This document shows positions 1-5,302 of a stretch of 9,112 nt of DNA, piece after piece (within the stretch, counting starts at the first letter, position 1; every line of letters begins with the position of its first letter). The notes beneath the pieces were generated by a model. That model was given only the letters and a program-made list of their open reading frames with translations, did not search any database and had not been told where the DNA came from. The stretch spans positions 1-9,112 of the forward strand of contig URIE01000074.1 of the NCBI GenBank assembly GCA_900547805.1, written 5' to 3'. Made by a program: the position numbers and the translations under genes. The stretch is from an uncultured Collinsella sp. (GTDB taxonomy: Bacteria; Actinomycetota; Coriobacteriia; Coriobacteriales; Coriobacteriaceae).

Positions 1-15
1 GAGTGGCATGTAAAT

Positions 16-198
16 CGAGGTCTAATACTTTTCCGAGAAGTGAACGGCCATACTTGGACCTCCGAAGCATCGACATTTTTAGACGTCAAACCCGCAGGAT
101 TTGGCTGGCAAAACCGCAGGAAATTGCATCTCGAAAGTGCCGATGCTTCGGGGGCCCGTTTTCACTCGTTCACTTCTCGGGAAAAGTATTAGACCTCG
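16..198. repeat. Long imperfect fold-back (nested inverted repeat) element
   Basis: The outer arms at 16-46 and 167-198 are reverse complements over 31 bp with only one extra G (180/181) in the right arm. A second, inner pair at 62-72 and 141-151 (ccgaagcatcg / cgatgcttcgg) is perfect over 11 bp. It extends outward through a G-T wobble and two G-C pairs (59-61 with 152-154), and inward through several more pairs to about 79/134. The whole stretch could therefore fold into one long hairpin around a loop at about 81-132, which carries two similar cccgcagga-type words (about 105-125). There is no coding sign: the open frame through it has no family resemblance. It could be a non-autonomous fold-back/MITE or a structured transcript. 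No clear target duplication is visible, and I do not recognise the family. Confidence 0.75.
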
Positions 199-249
199 TT
201 GTATGGGGTGCGGCTGGAGGGTGGTCATCGTTCAGTAGCTACCTCTTCC

Positions 250-279
250 TTGTGAATCGCCTGAAGCGCAAGGCATAAT
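250..279 (+). promoter_or_regulatory. Putative sigma70 promoter of the dus gene
   Basis: A TTGTGA box (250-255) lies 18 bp before a CATAAT box (274-279), which places transcription start near 286, about 45 bases before the dus start codon. It lies just downstream of the fold-back element and faces dus. The call rests on box match and spacing only. Confidence 0.5.
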
Positions 280-286
280 GCATGTG

Positions 287-307
287 ACAAAGGGACGGCC
301 CCTTTGT
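287..307 (+). promoter_or_regulatory. Hairpin in the dus 5' leader
   Basis: The perfect 8-bp arms acaaaggg (287-294) and ccctttgt (300-307) enclose a 5-base loop. If the promoter at 250-279 is right, the hairpin sits at the very 5' end of the dus transcript, where it might stabilise the RNA. Alternatively it is the end-of-transcript hairpin of a gene before the window; the bases after it (tgtgttg) are only moderately T-rich, so an intrinsic terminator is possible but weak. Confidence 0.4.
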
Positions 308-331
308 TGTGTTGATATGAGAGAAGAGTAG

Positions 332-1285
332 ATGATCCTTTCGCTGGCCCCCATGGAGGGGATTACCGGGCATGTGTTCCGTCGCGTGCATGCGGAGTGC
401 TTCGGTGCGCTCGATTGCTATTACACGCCGTTTTTGCCGCCGCCGCGGGTGGGAAACCGCTTTGGCGGCAAGGCGTTTAAGGAGATCGATCCTGCCAATA
501 ACCAGGGGCTCAACGTGGTGCCTCAGCTGATGTCCAAGAACGCGGACGAGTTTGTGTGGGCGGCACAGGTGCTCGCCGACATGGGCTACCGCGAGGTCAA
601 TCTCAACCTGGGTTGCCCTTCGGGAACGGTTGTCGCCAAGGGCAAGGGCTCGGGTTTCTTGCGCAATCTCGACGAGCTCGAGGCGTTCTTAAGCGATGCG
701 TGCGAGCGGTCGCCGTTGCCGGTGTCGGTAAAGACCAGGCTGGGGCTGGAGAATGACGACGAATACGAGCGCGTGCTCGATCTGTATTGCCGCATGCCGT
801 TGGCAGAGCTCATTGTGCATCCGCGCGTGCAAAAGGACCGCTATACGGGTTCGCCGCGCAAAGAGTTTTATGGCGAGACGCTGGAGCGTGCGCCGTTCCC
901 CGTGGCCTATAACGGTGACATTTTTGATCTTGAGGATATGGACGCGCTGGTGGAGGCCTATCCCGGCACGCGCCATGTGATGTTGGGGCGTGGCCTGCTC
1001 GCGAACCCCGCTCTGGCTCGCATGGTCAAGGGCGGCCCTGCTGCAACGGCTGCTGAGCTGCAGCGCTTCCACGACACGCTGTTTGCGGCATATGCAGAAG
1101 AGATTGGCGGCAATGCGGTCTTCCGCATGAAGGAGTGGTGGTTCTACGCCAAGTGCGCTTTTGCTGATCCCGCTACCGTCCACAAGATCGTACGCAAGAC
1201 CAAAAAGGTCGACGAATACCGCGCTGCCGTCGAGCGCGTCTTTCGCGAACAGCCGCTTGCACACATAGCTCGCTTCCACGGCTAA
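332..1285 (+). CDS. dus: tRNA-dihydrouridine synthase family protein
   Basis: This FMN- and NADPH-dependent enzyme family reduces specific uridines in the D-loop of tRNA to dihydrouridine in the cytoplasm. The 317-residue product has the family's TIM-barrel motifs in order: an N-terminal APMEGIT (6-12), the catalytic cysteine in NLGCPSG (C95) followed by a KGKGSGFL stretch, KTRLG (134-138), HPRVQKDRYTGS (163-174), YNGDIFD (193-199), and the FMN phosphate-binding MLGRGLLANP (217-226). Its length is normal for the family. The ATG at 332 begins right at the conserved LAPMEG segment, so little can be missing; the leader agagaagag upstream is a weak ribosome site. The family has several paralogous groups with different target uridines, and I cannot assign which one, so the symbol is generic. 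The gene ends before an accessory stretch and is probably transcribed alone. Confidence 0.93.
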   Translation: MILSLAPMEGITGHVFRRVHAECFGALDCYYTPFLPPPRVGNRFGGKAFKEIDPANNQGLNVVPQLMSKNADEFVWAAQVLADMGYREVNLNLGCPSGTVVAKGKGSGFLRNLDELEAFLSDACERSPLPVSVKTRLGLENDDEYERVLDLYCRMPLAELIVHPRVQKDRYTGSPRKEFYGETLERAPFPVAYNGDIFDLEDMDALVEAYPGTRHVMLGRGLLANPALARMVKGGPAATAAELQRFHDTLFAAYAEEIGGNAVFRMKEWWFYAKCAFADPATVHKIVRKTKKVDEYRAAVERVFREQPLAHIARFHG

Positions 1286-1355
1286 CTAGTCATCGGGAGC
1301 GTTCTTTAACGACTGGTCATTTAAGGACGTCCCCAACGACTATGTAGCAAAAAGC

Positions 1356-1410
1356 TGTACACCAGCATCCAAAGATGTCGAAAAATGTCGACTTTGGATG
1401 CTGGTGTACA
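1356..1410. repeat. Palindromic repeat hairpin, copy A
   Basis: Perfect 19-bp arms (1356-1374 and 1392-1410; tgtacaccagcatccaaag and its complement) enclose a 17-base loop containing atgtcg twice. A near-identical unit, copy B, lies at 3940-4013. Copy A stands between the 3' ends of the convergent dus and ribbon-helix-helix genes. Read on the minus strand the hairpin is followed by agctttttgc, so it could end transcription of the minus-strand gene. On the plus strand no T-run follows. Confidence 0.8.
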
Positions 1411-1436
1411 TGTTTGGGTCCGACGGGGGAGCGGGC

Positions 1437-1703
1437 CTAGGCAATCAGTGCATCAAGTATAATGAGCTCTCTGAGCCGCTCCGTGCGTGTTTGCCCATGG
1501 CGCTTTGCCTTCTCGTCAAACGCTTCAAGAACCGATTCACCCACACGTGCCGATAAAACAACGCTTGGCTCATCGGAGATCGACGGCCTTCCCAGCTTGA
1601 TGGTGCGGCCCTTCGGCCACTCATCTTTTTCGTATGCCTCCGCGGCTTCCTCCAACTCTCCGGGAGCAAACCCCATCATCTTTTCGAGCTGCTTAGCGTC
1701 CAT
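1437..1703 (-). CDS. Small ribbon-helix-helix (CopG-like) protein, possible orphan antitoxin
   Basis: The 88-residue product has an acidic, helical N-terminal part (residues 1-30, with a GELEEAAEAYEKDEWP segment), a linker KGRTIKLGRPSISDE, and a C-terminal ribbon-helix-helix: a beta strand PSVVLSARVG (46-55), helix ESVLEAFDEKAKRHG, a turn, then TRTERLRELII. That layout fits DNA-binding antitoxins of type II toxin-antitoxin pairs, which dimerise through the strand and bind an operator over their own promoter. The start is set at 1703 because AGGAGG lies four bases before that ATG; a longer frame to 1778 would run back through the promoter. No partner toxin is visible: 27 bases downstream comes a hairpin repeat, and upstream there is no gene. 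It may be an orphan regulator or the remnant of a pair. The toxin-antitoxin role is inferred; the fold assignment is fairly safe. Confidence 0.75.
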   Translation of the reverse strand: MDAKQLEKMMGFAPGELEEAAEAYEKDEWPKGRTIKLGRPSISDEPSVVLSARVGESVLEAFDEKAKRHGQTRTERLRELIILDALIA

Positions 1704-1753
1704 AGCGCCTCCTATCGATCGACATAATGTCGAGCGCCGGTTCTCGGATTCTC

Positions 1754-1786
1754 TTTTTGTATACAATTTTGTAGACAAAAATACAA
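1754..1786 (-). promoter_or_regulatory. Promoter with overlapping operator-like dyad of the RHH gene
   Basis: On the minus strand TTGTAT (1781-1786) and TATACA (1758-1763) are separated by exactly 17 bp, giving a good sigma70-type promoter with start near 1751 and a leader of about 48 bases. Covering the spacer and -10 box is an inverted repeat with 13-bp arms (1754-1766 tttttgtatacaa and 1769-1781), with a single mismatch and a 2-bp gap. Such a dyad is what a self-repressing ribbon-helix-helix protein would be expected to bind; binding is inferred. Confidence 0.65.
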
Positions 1787-2099
1787 GCAGTTTATCGGGC
1801 TAATTAGCTTGTTTTGACCCGCCTGTTCGATAGGAAATGAGCATTGACGGCTTCGCTACTCCTTTGCTTTTCAGCTTGGAATTTGGATGCTCATTGAACT
1901 TCCGGAGGGGAGCGCTTTATTAAGTTATCGAGATTCTGGGCAGGAACTCTCACTGGTCTTCGGTAATGGGACCAGCTTAATTCGCGACACAGTGTGTCGC
2001 GAATGGGAGTAGTCGTTAGGTGTCCTTCAATGGCTACTCATATAAGAACGTCCAAGTGTCGGATTTTGTCATTTAGTGTCATTCTCAGCGACTATTCTG
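1787..2099. other. Intergenic stretch without a recognisable gene
   Basis: No convincing coding frame was found on either strand. Visible structure: a 9-bp inverted pair aatgagcat / atgctcatt (1836-1844 and 1887-1895) with a long loop; a short 6-bp hairpin ctggtc / gaccag (1953-1975); and the 11-bp palindrome annotated separately at 1980-2004. The word taagaacgtcc (2043-2053) has close relatives at 1322-1332 and 3923-3933. The composition is more AT-rich than the flanking genes. Confidence 0.6.
1980..2004. repeat. Perfect 11-bp palindrome
   Basis: attcgcgacac (1980-1990) and gtgtcgcgaat (1994-2004) are exact reverse complements separated by agt. It could be an operator for a dimeric regulator or a stable RNA hairpin. 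No open gene starts immediately downstream, so its target is unknown. Confidence 0.7.
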
Positions 2100-2141
2100 G
2101 AGGGTCGTGGTCAAAAAAGGGCAAATATGAGTACTGTTGCC
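2100..2141 (+). repeat. Outer 42-bp inverted repeat, left arm
   Basis: Pairs with 3816-3857 in inverted orientation at 37 of 42 positions; the shared core is tggtcaaaaaagg followed by caaatatgagtactg. Weaker similarity continues about 20 bp further inward. Removing the IS and one copy of its target duplication leaves a unit of about 244 bp with these arms as ends. It resembles a MITE or two inverted copies of a dispersed intergenic repeat. No gene lies inside apart from the later IS. Confidence 0.75.
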
Positions 2142-2173
2142 ATTATTGTTGCATTTATTTTGCTATAAATAGC

Positions 2174-2206
2174 AGCTCCTGATGAGATTTGTTCCCATTA
2201 GGAGCT
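2174..2206 (+). terminator. Terminator-like hairpin
   Basis: Arms agctcctgatg (2174-2184) and cattaggagct (2196-2206) pair over 11 bp with one G-T wobble around an 11-base loop, and are followed on the plus strand by acttttattg. The shape fits a weak intrinsic terminator. No plus-strand gene is recognised immediately upstream, so it may be part of the small element bounded by the 42-bp arms. Confidence 0.4.
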
Positions 2207-2248
2207 ACTTTTATTGAACATATGAGGAGAAATAACGTCGTCTGCGGA

Positions 2249-2256
2249 CGAGTGGA
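2249..2256. repeat. 8-bp target-site duplication, left copy
   Basis: cgagtgga directly abuts the left end of the insertion sequence and is repeated exactly at 3763-3770 at the right end. Eight or nine bases is the usual duplication made by IS256-family transposases. Confidence 0.92.
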
Positions 2257-2284
2257 GGTCGCGCGCGCAGACGTGGTGTAAGAG
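2257..2284 (+). repeat. IS256-family terminal inverted repeat, left
   Basis: The 28-bp end begins GGTCGCGCGC and ends gtggtgtaagag; it matches the complement of 3735-3762 at 24 positions. The transposase stop codon lies 32 bp inside it. Confidence 0.9.
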
Positions 2285-2316
2285 TGTCCTGAGGTCCGTC
2301 GCTGCAAGTCCCGATG

Positions 2317-3651
2317 TTACTCCTTCTTGAGACCGCGCTTCTCGACTATCTCGTCCACTATCTCCCTGGCGCGCCGCCCGAGCGCGCGGCGCCTCCCCTC
2401 TGTCGGGGCCGGCCTGTCCGCGGGCTCGGCGAAGCCCTCGGCGGCCGAGGCCTCGGAGAACACGCGCTGCTGGGACCACTGCCCCTCGGTCTCCATGAGG
2501 CTCGCGCACGTCAGGCGCAGCATCGACTCCCTCGAGGGGAAGGACTGCACGACCCTGTAGCGGCGCTTGATCTCGCGGTTGGCGCGCTCCTGGACGTTGT
2601 TGGTGCGGAGCTTGGCCCAGTGCGCCCTGGGGAAGGCCGTGAACGCCAGCGCGGAGTCCTCGGCCCGCTCGAAGACCTCGCCGGCCCTGGCGGACACCGA
2701 CGCCACCCAGGGCGCCGCCTCGGCCCACACGCAGCGCGCGAGGTCGGGGTCGTCCTGGTAGACCGCGGCGTGCACGAGGTCCCTGACGGCCGCCTTGGAG
2801 TCCTCGGGCCTGCCCGAGCAGGCGCTCTGGAGGTTGCGCTGCAGGTGCGTCACGCAGCGCTGCCAGGCGCAGCCCTGGAACAGGCGCGAGACGGCGGCCA
2901 CGAGCCCGGCGTGGCTGTCGGAGACCACGAGGCGAACGCCGGCCAGCCCGCGCTCGCGCAGCCCGCCGAGGAATGCCGCCCAGGAGTCCTCGCTCTCGGT
3001 GTCGACCACGTCGCAGCCCAGGAAGTGCTTGCGCCCGTCGGCGCCCAGCCCGATCGCGGTCACGACGCCCTGCGAGACGACCGACGAGCCGACCCTGCAG
3101 CTCATGTAGGTGGCGTCGAGCCACAGGTAGCAGCACGGCGTGCCCGAAAGGTCGCGGCGGCGGAACTCCTCCACCTCGGCGTCGAGGTCGGAGCAGAGGC
3201 TCGAGACCTCCGAGCTCGACAGCGAGGATATGCCAAGCTTGGACGCCACGCGCTCGACCTTGCGGGTGGACACGCCGCACACGTACATCTCCTGCACGAT
3301 GGAGGCCACCGAGGTGTCGACGCGCGACCATCGCGCGAGCATGCCCTCGGGGTAGTAGGTGCCGTGCCTGAGCTTGGGTATCTCGAGCTCCACGTCGCCC
3401 ACGGCGGTCTTGAGCGACCTGGGGCGGTAGCCGTTGCGGCTGTTCTCCCTGCCGTCGCTGCGCTCGTTGCGGCTCGCGCCGCACATCTGCTGGGCCTCGG
3501 AGTCCATCAGCGCGTTCATCACGCCGCCCAGCACCCTGCACGCGAACTCGCGCGCGTCGCCGCACTCCTGCCAAAGCCTCGCCGCCTCGAGGGCCTCGTC
3601 GCGGCCGAGGCGCAGTACACTCTCTTCTTGGGGCATCGCCTTTCCTTCCAT
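2317..3651 (-). CDS. IS256-family (Transposase_mut) transposase
   Basis: The enzyme cuts and rejoins the ends of its own insertion sequence. The 444-residue product has the mutator-type DDE catalytic set: D179 in YLWLDATYM, D245 in LVVSDSHAGL, and E355 in NNVQERANREIKRRYR, with the family's C-x2-H pair in WQRCVTHLQRN (C266, H269) between the second and third. The N-terminal part contains the usual RNGYRPR and LEIPKLRHGTYYPEG segments before the catalytic core. Length is normal (about 400-450). The frame is undisturbed, so it is probably active. The start at 3651 follows AAGGTG at four bases; a second ATG at 3636, preceded by GGAAAGG, would shorten it by five residues. A promoter lies just upstream inside the IS. 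The sequence is strikingly GC-rich, which explains the long antisense open frames here; these are shadows. Confidence 0.96.
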   Translation of the reverse strand: MEGKAMPQEESVLRLGRDEALEAARLWQECGDAREFACRVLGGVMNALMDSEAQQMCGASRNERSDGRENSRNGYRPRSLKTAVGDVELEIPKLRHGTYYPEGMLARWSRVDTSVASIVQEMYVCGVSTRKVERVASKLGISSLSSSEVSSLCSDLDAEVEEFRRRDLSGTPCCYLWLDATYMSCRVGSSVVSQGVVTAIGLGADGRKHFLGCDVVDTESEDSWAAFLGGLRERGLAGVRLVVSDSHAGLVAAVSRLFQGCAWQRCVTHLQRNLQSACSGRPEDSKAAVRDLVHAAVYQDDPDLARCVWAEAAPWVASVSARAGEVFERAEDSALAFTAFPRAHWAKLRTNNVQERANREIKRRYRVVQSFPSRESMLRLTCASLMETEGQWSQQRVFSEASAAEGFAEPADRPAPTEGRRRALGRRAREIVDEIVEKRGLKKE

Positions 3652-3678
3652 TCGTCACCTTCATTACTCCAACGACGA

Positions 3679-3706
3679 ATTCTAGGCGGTGTCCCCTCCC
3701 TTTCAA
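3679..3706 (-). promoter_or_regulatory. Putative transposase promoter
   Basis: On the minus strand TTGAAA (3701-3706) and TAGAAT (3679-3684) are 16 bp apart, giving a start near 3672 and a leader of about 20 bases with AAGGTG as ribosome site. The -35 box falls in the top of a small hairpin (tccctttc / gaaaggga, 3697-3714). Confidence 0.5.
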
Positions 3707-3714
3707 GAAAGGGA

Positions 3715-3738
3715 AGAGGCGGGGCATGCCCCGCCTCT
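3715..3738. repeat. 24-bp perfect palindrome at the IS right end
   Basis: agaggcggggca (3715-3726) is followed directly by its exact complement (3727-3738), which overlaps the inner four bases of the right terminal repeat. Next to it is a second hairpin (3697-3714). In transcripts entering the IS from outside this GC-rich structure could block read-through into the transposase, a control known in other insertion sequences; here that is inference. Confidence 0.6.
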
Positions 3739-3762
3739 TACACCACATCTCTGCGCGCTACC
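3735..3762 (-). repeat. IS256-family terminal inverted repeat, right
   Basis: Read on the minus strand it begins GGTAGCGCGC and ends gtggtgtaagag, matching the left end at 24 of 28 positions without gaps. Confidence 0.9.
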
Positions 3763-3770
3763 CGAGTGGA
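3763..3770. repeat. 8-bp target-site duplication, right copy
   Basis: cgagtgga, identical to 2249-2256 and directly abutting the right end of the insertion sequence. Confidence 0.92.
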
Positions 3771-3815
3771 ACGTTGAATAGTTCCTGAAGTGATCAAAAT
3801 CGCTGCTACTAAACA

Positions 3816-3857
3816 GGTAGCAGTACTCATATTTGGCCTTTTTTGACCACAGCCCTC
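3816..3857 (-). repeat. Outer 42-bp inverted repeat, right arm
   Basis: This is the reverse complement of 2100-2141 at 37 of 42 positions. It contains the block cagtactcatatttgg followed by ccttttttgaccac. Translating the minus strand gives a WSKK-x-KYEYC-like string, which the left arm also gives on the plus strand. That comes from the shared repeat and is not evidence of a gene. Confidence 0.75.
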
Positions 3858-3939
3858 TCGGAAACCTTTCCAGAGGCGTCAAACAGCCATAATCCAAAGG
3901 TCGCCTCAAACAATTAGCCGGCTAAGAGCGTCCATGGCT

Positions 3940-4013
3940 ACCCAAAAGCTGTACGCCAGCATCCAAAGATGTCGGAAATGGTCGACTTTGGATGCTGGCG
4001 TACATGTTTGGGT
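3940..4013. repeat. Palindromic repeat hairpin, copy B
   Basis: The core arms 3950-3968 and 3986-4004 pair perfectly over 19 bp around a 17-base loop. An outer pair acccaaa / tttgggt (3940-3946 and 4007-4013) extends the stem past a small internal loop. It is in the same orientation as copy A (1356-1410). The one arm difference is compensated: A1361-T1405 in copy A is G3955-C3999 here. It lies 36 bases beyond the stop codon of the minus-strand glutaredoxin gene and may serve as its transcript end, although no strong T-run follows on that strand. Confidence 0.8.
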
Positions 4014-4049
4014 CGTATAGGTTGGGGCGAGCCGGTCGCAACGCGAGTG

Positions 4050-4295
4050 TTAGAGCAGGTTCTTCTGCACCCACGCGATGATGTCGCTCGACTCGTAGAG
4101 CGGCTTGCCGTCGATGAACAAGCAGGGAACCTGGCGTTTTCCGCCGACGGCGATGAGCGTCTGCTCGGCCTCGGTATCGGTCGAGATATTGCGCTCGGGG
4201 ATGGCCACACCGTTATCGGCAAGGAATCGCTTGACTTTTATGCAATACGGGCAGCCGGTCATAACGTACAGCGTGAGCTCATGATTAGTAGCCAT
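4050..4295 (-). CDS. Glutaredoxin-like thiol-disulfide protein
   Basis: A cytoplasmic redox protein of the thioredoxin fold that reduces disulfides through a CxxC site. The 81-residue product has the active site TGCPYCIK (C15, C18) at the end of the first strand, the cis-proline segment RQVPCLFIDG (54-63) and the C-terminal LYESSDIIAWV helix; this is full length for a small bacterial glutaredoxin. The CPYC motif is the classical dithiol glutaredoxin signature. An extra cysteine follows the cis-proline (C58). The start at 4295 is chosen because GGAG lies four bases upstream and the protein then begins just before the first strand; a longer frame to 4334 adds residues unlike the family. It lies 51 bases downstream of the TipAS-type regulator on the same strand, so the two are probably co-transcribed, which hints at a thiol- or drug-stress role. 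Confidence 0.9.
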   Translation of the reverse strand: MATNHELTLYVMTGCPYCIKVKRFLADNGVAIPERNISTDTEAEQTLIAVGGKRQVPCLFIDGKPLYESSDIIAWVQKNLL

Positions 4296-4346
4296 GGGTC
4301 TCCAATCGGTTGAGGTTTCGATTGAAATACCCAAAGCAGCCGCGGT

Positions 4347-5174
4347 CTATGCGCGCGTCAACGACGACTCGATGGCCTGGACCAGAAACGCCGTGGCTCC
4401 GGTGCCGCAGGGCTTGTCGTAGTAGTCAACAAAGCGCTGATCGGCAAGATAGCCGTGGGCGAGGCCCAGGTATGCTTCGTCTTGGGGCTCGTGTCCCCAG
4501 TTAAGGGCAATCCATCGACGGTGCATTGCGACAAGTTTGTGGGCCTCGTTGCTCTCTGGGTCGCCAATGCCCATGGCAATCGAAAGTTGGCCCAGAACAG
4601 CGCGTTCAAGTTCCTTCATGTCGTTCCATGTCTCGGGGTCCATGTCCAGCAGCGCTTCATTTGCTGCATCGATAGCCTCATCGCCATAGCGTGCCCGCGC
4701 TTCGGCGCCGTAGCGCTCCTCGTTTTCCTGCACGGTGCGCCAGCGCTTCAGTTGCGGCAGGACGGCGCCCATGAGCGAGACGGCTTCGTCGAGCGACATG
4801 CCGGTGTTTTGCGCCAGCCGCGGGGCGCAATCCTCGATCATCGCCTCCATGGTGGTGTCGTAGGTGTACTTGCCGTGGTCGTAGCACCACTTGCAGTAAT
4901 GGTCGGTCGTGGCGCCCGTGGCATCGGTGCCGCAGTCGTCGGGCGTGAGTATCATGCCGCAGCTCTGGCAATAATGCTCGGGCATTTCGAGCAGGTGGGA
5001 CAACGGCTCTCCGGTTACGGCGGCAATGAGCTTCATCATGTCGATGCCCGGGGTGACCTCGCCGCGCTCCCAACGGCTGACGGCTTGGCGTGTGACGAAG
5101 AGTTTGGCGGCGAGCTGCTCTTGGGTAAGGTGATGGGCGCGACGGATGGCAATGAGCTTTTCTGCAAAGGCCAT
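4347..5174 (-). CDS. XRE-type regulator with zinc-ribbon and TipAS-like ligand-binding domain
   Basis: The 275-residue protein has three parts. Residues 5-62 are an XRE/Cro helix-turn-helix (LTQEQLAAKLFVTRQAVSRW) followed by the usual helices. Residues 67-112 are a putative zinc ribbon with C69-x2-C72 and C94-x2-C97, plus C81, and the phrase YCKWCYDHGKYTYDTTMEAMI typical of that family. Residues 150-272 resemble the TipAS all-helical domain (YGDEAIDAANEALLDMDPE, then MHRRWIALNWG, and GLAHGYLADQRFVDYYDKPCG), which in the MerR-type protein TipA binds thiopeptide antibiotics. Here an XRE domain replaces the MerR domain. It is likely a cytoplasmic transcription factor sensing a small hydrophobic compound; the ligand is unknown. 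The ATG at 5174 follows AAAGGAG at five bases. Glutaredoxin lies downstream, and trmO is divergent. Domain calls are from sequence pattern only. Confidence 0.85.
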   Translation of the reverse strand: MAFAEKLIAIRRAHHLTQEQLAAKLFVTRQAVSRWERGEVTPGIDMMKLIAAVTGEPLSHLLEMPEHYCQSCGMILTPDDCGTDATGATTDHYCKWCYDHGKYTYDTTMEAMIEDCAPRLAQNTGMSLDEAVSLMGAVLPQLKRWRTVQENEERYGAEARARYGDEAIDAANEALLDMDPETWNDMKELERAVLGQLSIAMGIGDPESNEAHKLVAMHRRWIALNWGHEPQDEAYLGLAHGYLADQRFVDYYDKPCGTGATAFLVQAIESSLTRA

Positions 5175-5204
5175 AGCGGCTCCTTTCTGCTGGTTGATGG
5201 CTTA

Positions 5205-5248
5205 AGCATACGCGGCAGCAGGTGCCCTTCCAAGCAACCGTTGGTTGC
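5205..5248 (-). promoter_or_regulatory. Putative promoter and dyad of the XRE-TipAS gene
   Basis: On the minus strand TTGGAA (5228-5233) and TATGCT (5205-5210) are 17 bp apart. Directly upstream of the -35 box is an inverted repeat gcaacc-gtt-ggttgc (5234-5248), a candidate operator for autoregulation or activation. The placement is sensible but unproven. Confidence 0.4.
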
Positions 5249-5302
5249 ACGACGGGGGACCGCGGCGAAGAATTGCGCGCAACGCCCCACACCTCCATGC
5301 CG

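Larger units (their letters stand above)
2257..3762 (-). mobile_element. Complete IS256-family insertion sequence (1506 bp)
   Basis: The element has terminal inverted repeats of 28 bp (2257-2284 and 3735-3762, 24 of 28 identical, tips GGT, inner ends gtggtgtaagag) and a perfect 8-bp direct duplication outside them. It carries one transposase gene on the minus strand that fills almost the whole length. IS256-family ends commonly contain a tgtgtaa-like inner block, as here. All parts needed for transposition appear intact, and the identical duplications suggest a recent insertion. Its GC content is visibly higher than that of the AT-rich stretch it entered, which fits acquisition from elsewhere or selection within a mobile gene. 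It interrupts the small inverted-repeat element at 2100-3857, not a gene. Confidence 0.95.

Noticed and set aside
3..278. Open frame of 91 codons on the plus strand
   Set aside because: It runs straight through the long fold-back, has no ribosome site and resembles no family; the frame is explained by the repeat.
1994..2182. Plus-strand frame of 62 codons, and minus-strand frame at 3703-3909, sharing a WSKKxKYEYC-like string
   Set aside because: The shared string is the translation of the two inverted 42-bp repeat arms. The first frame starts inside a palindrome and ends in a hairpin; the second crosses the IS end and target duplication.
2314..3777. Long open frames antisense to, or in another frame of, the transposase (487 and 516 codons)
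   Set aside because: They are by-products of very high GC in the transposase gene; only the 2317-3651 minus frame has the DDE motifs, and the others run past the IS ends.
1356..4013. Possible CRISPR array or composite transposon formed by the repeated hairpins
   Set aside because: There are only two copies 2.6 kb apart, with no regular spacing or spacers, no cas genes, and no transposase tied to the hairpins.
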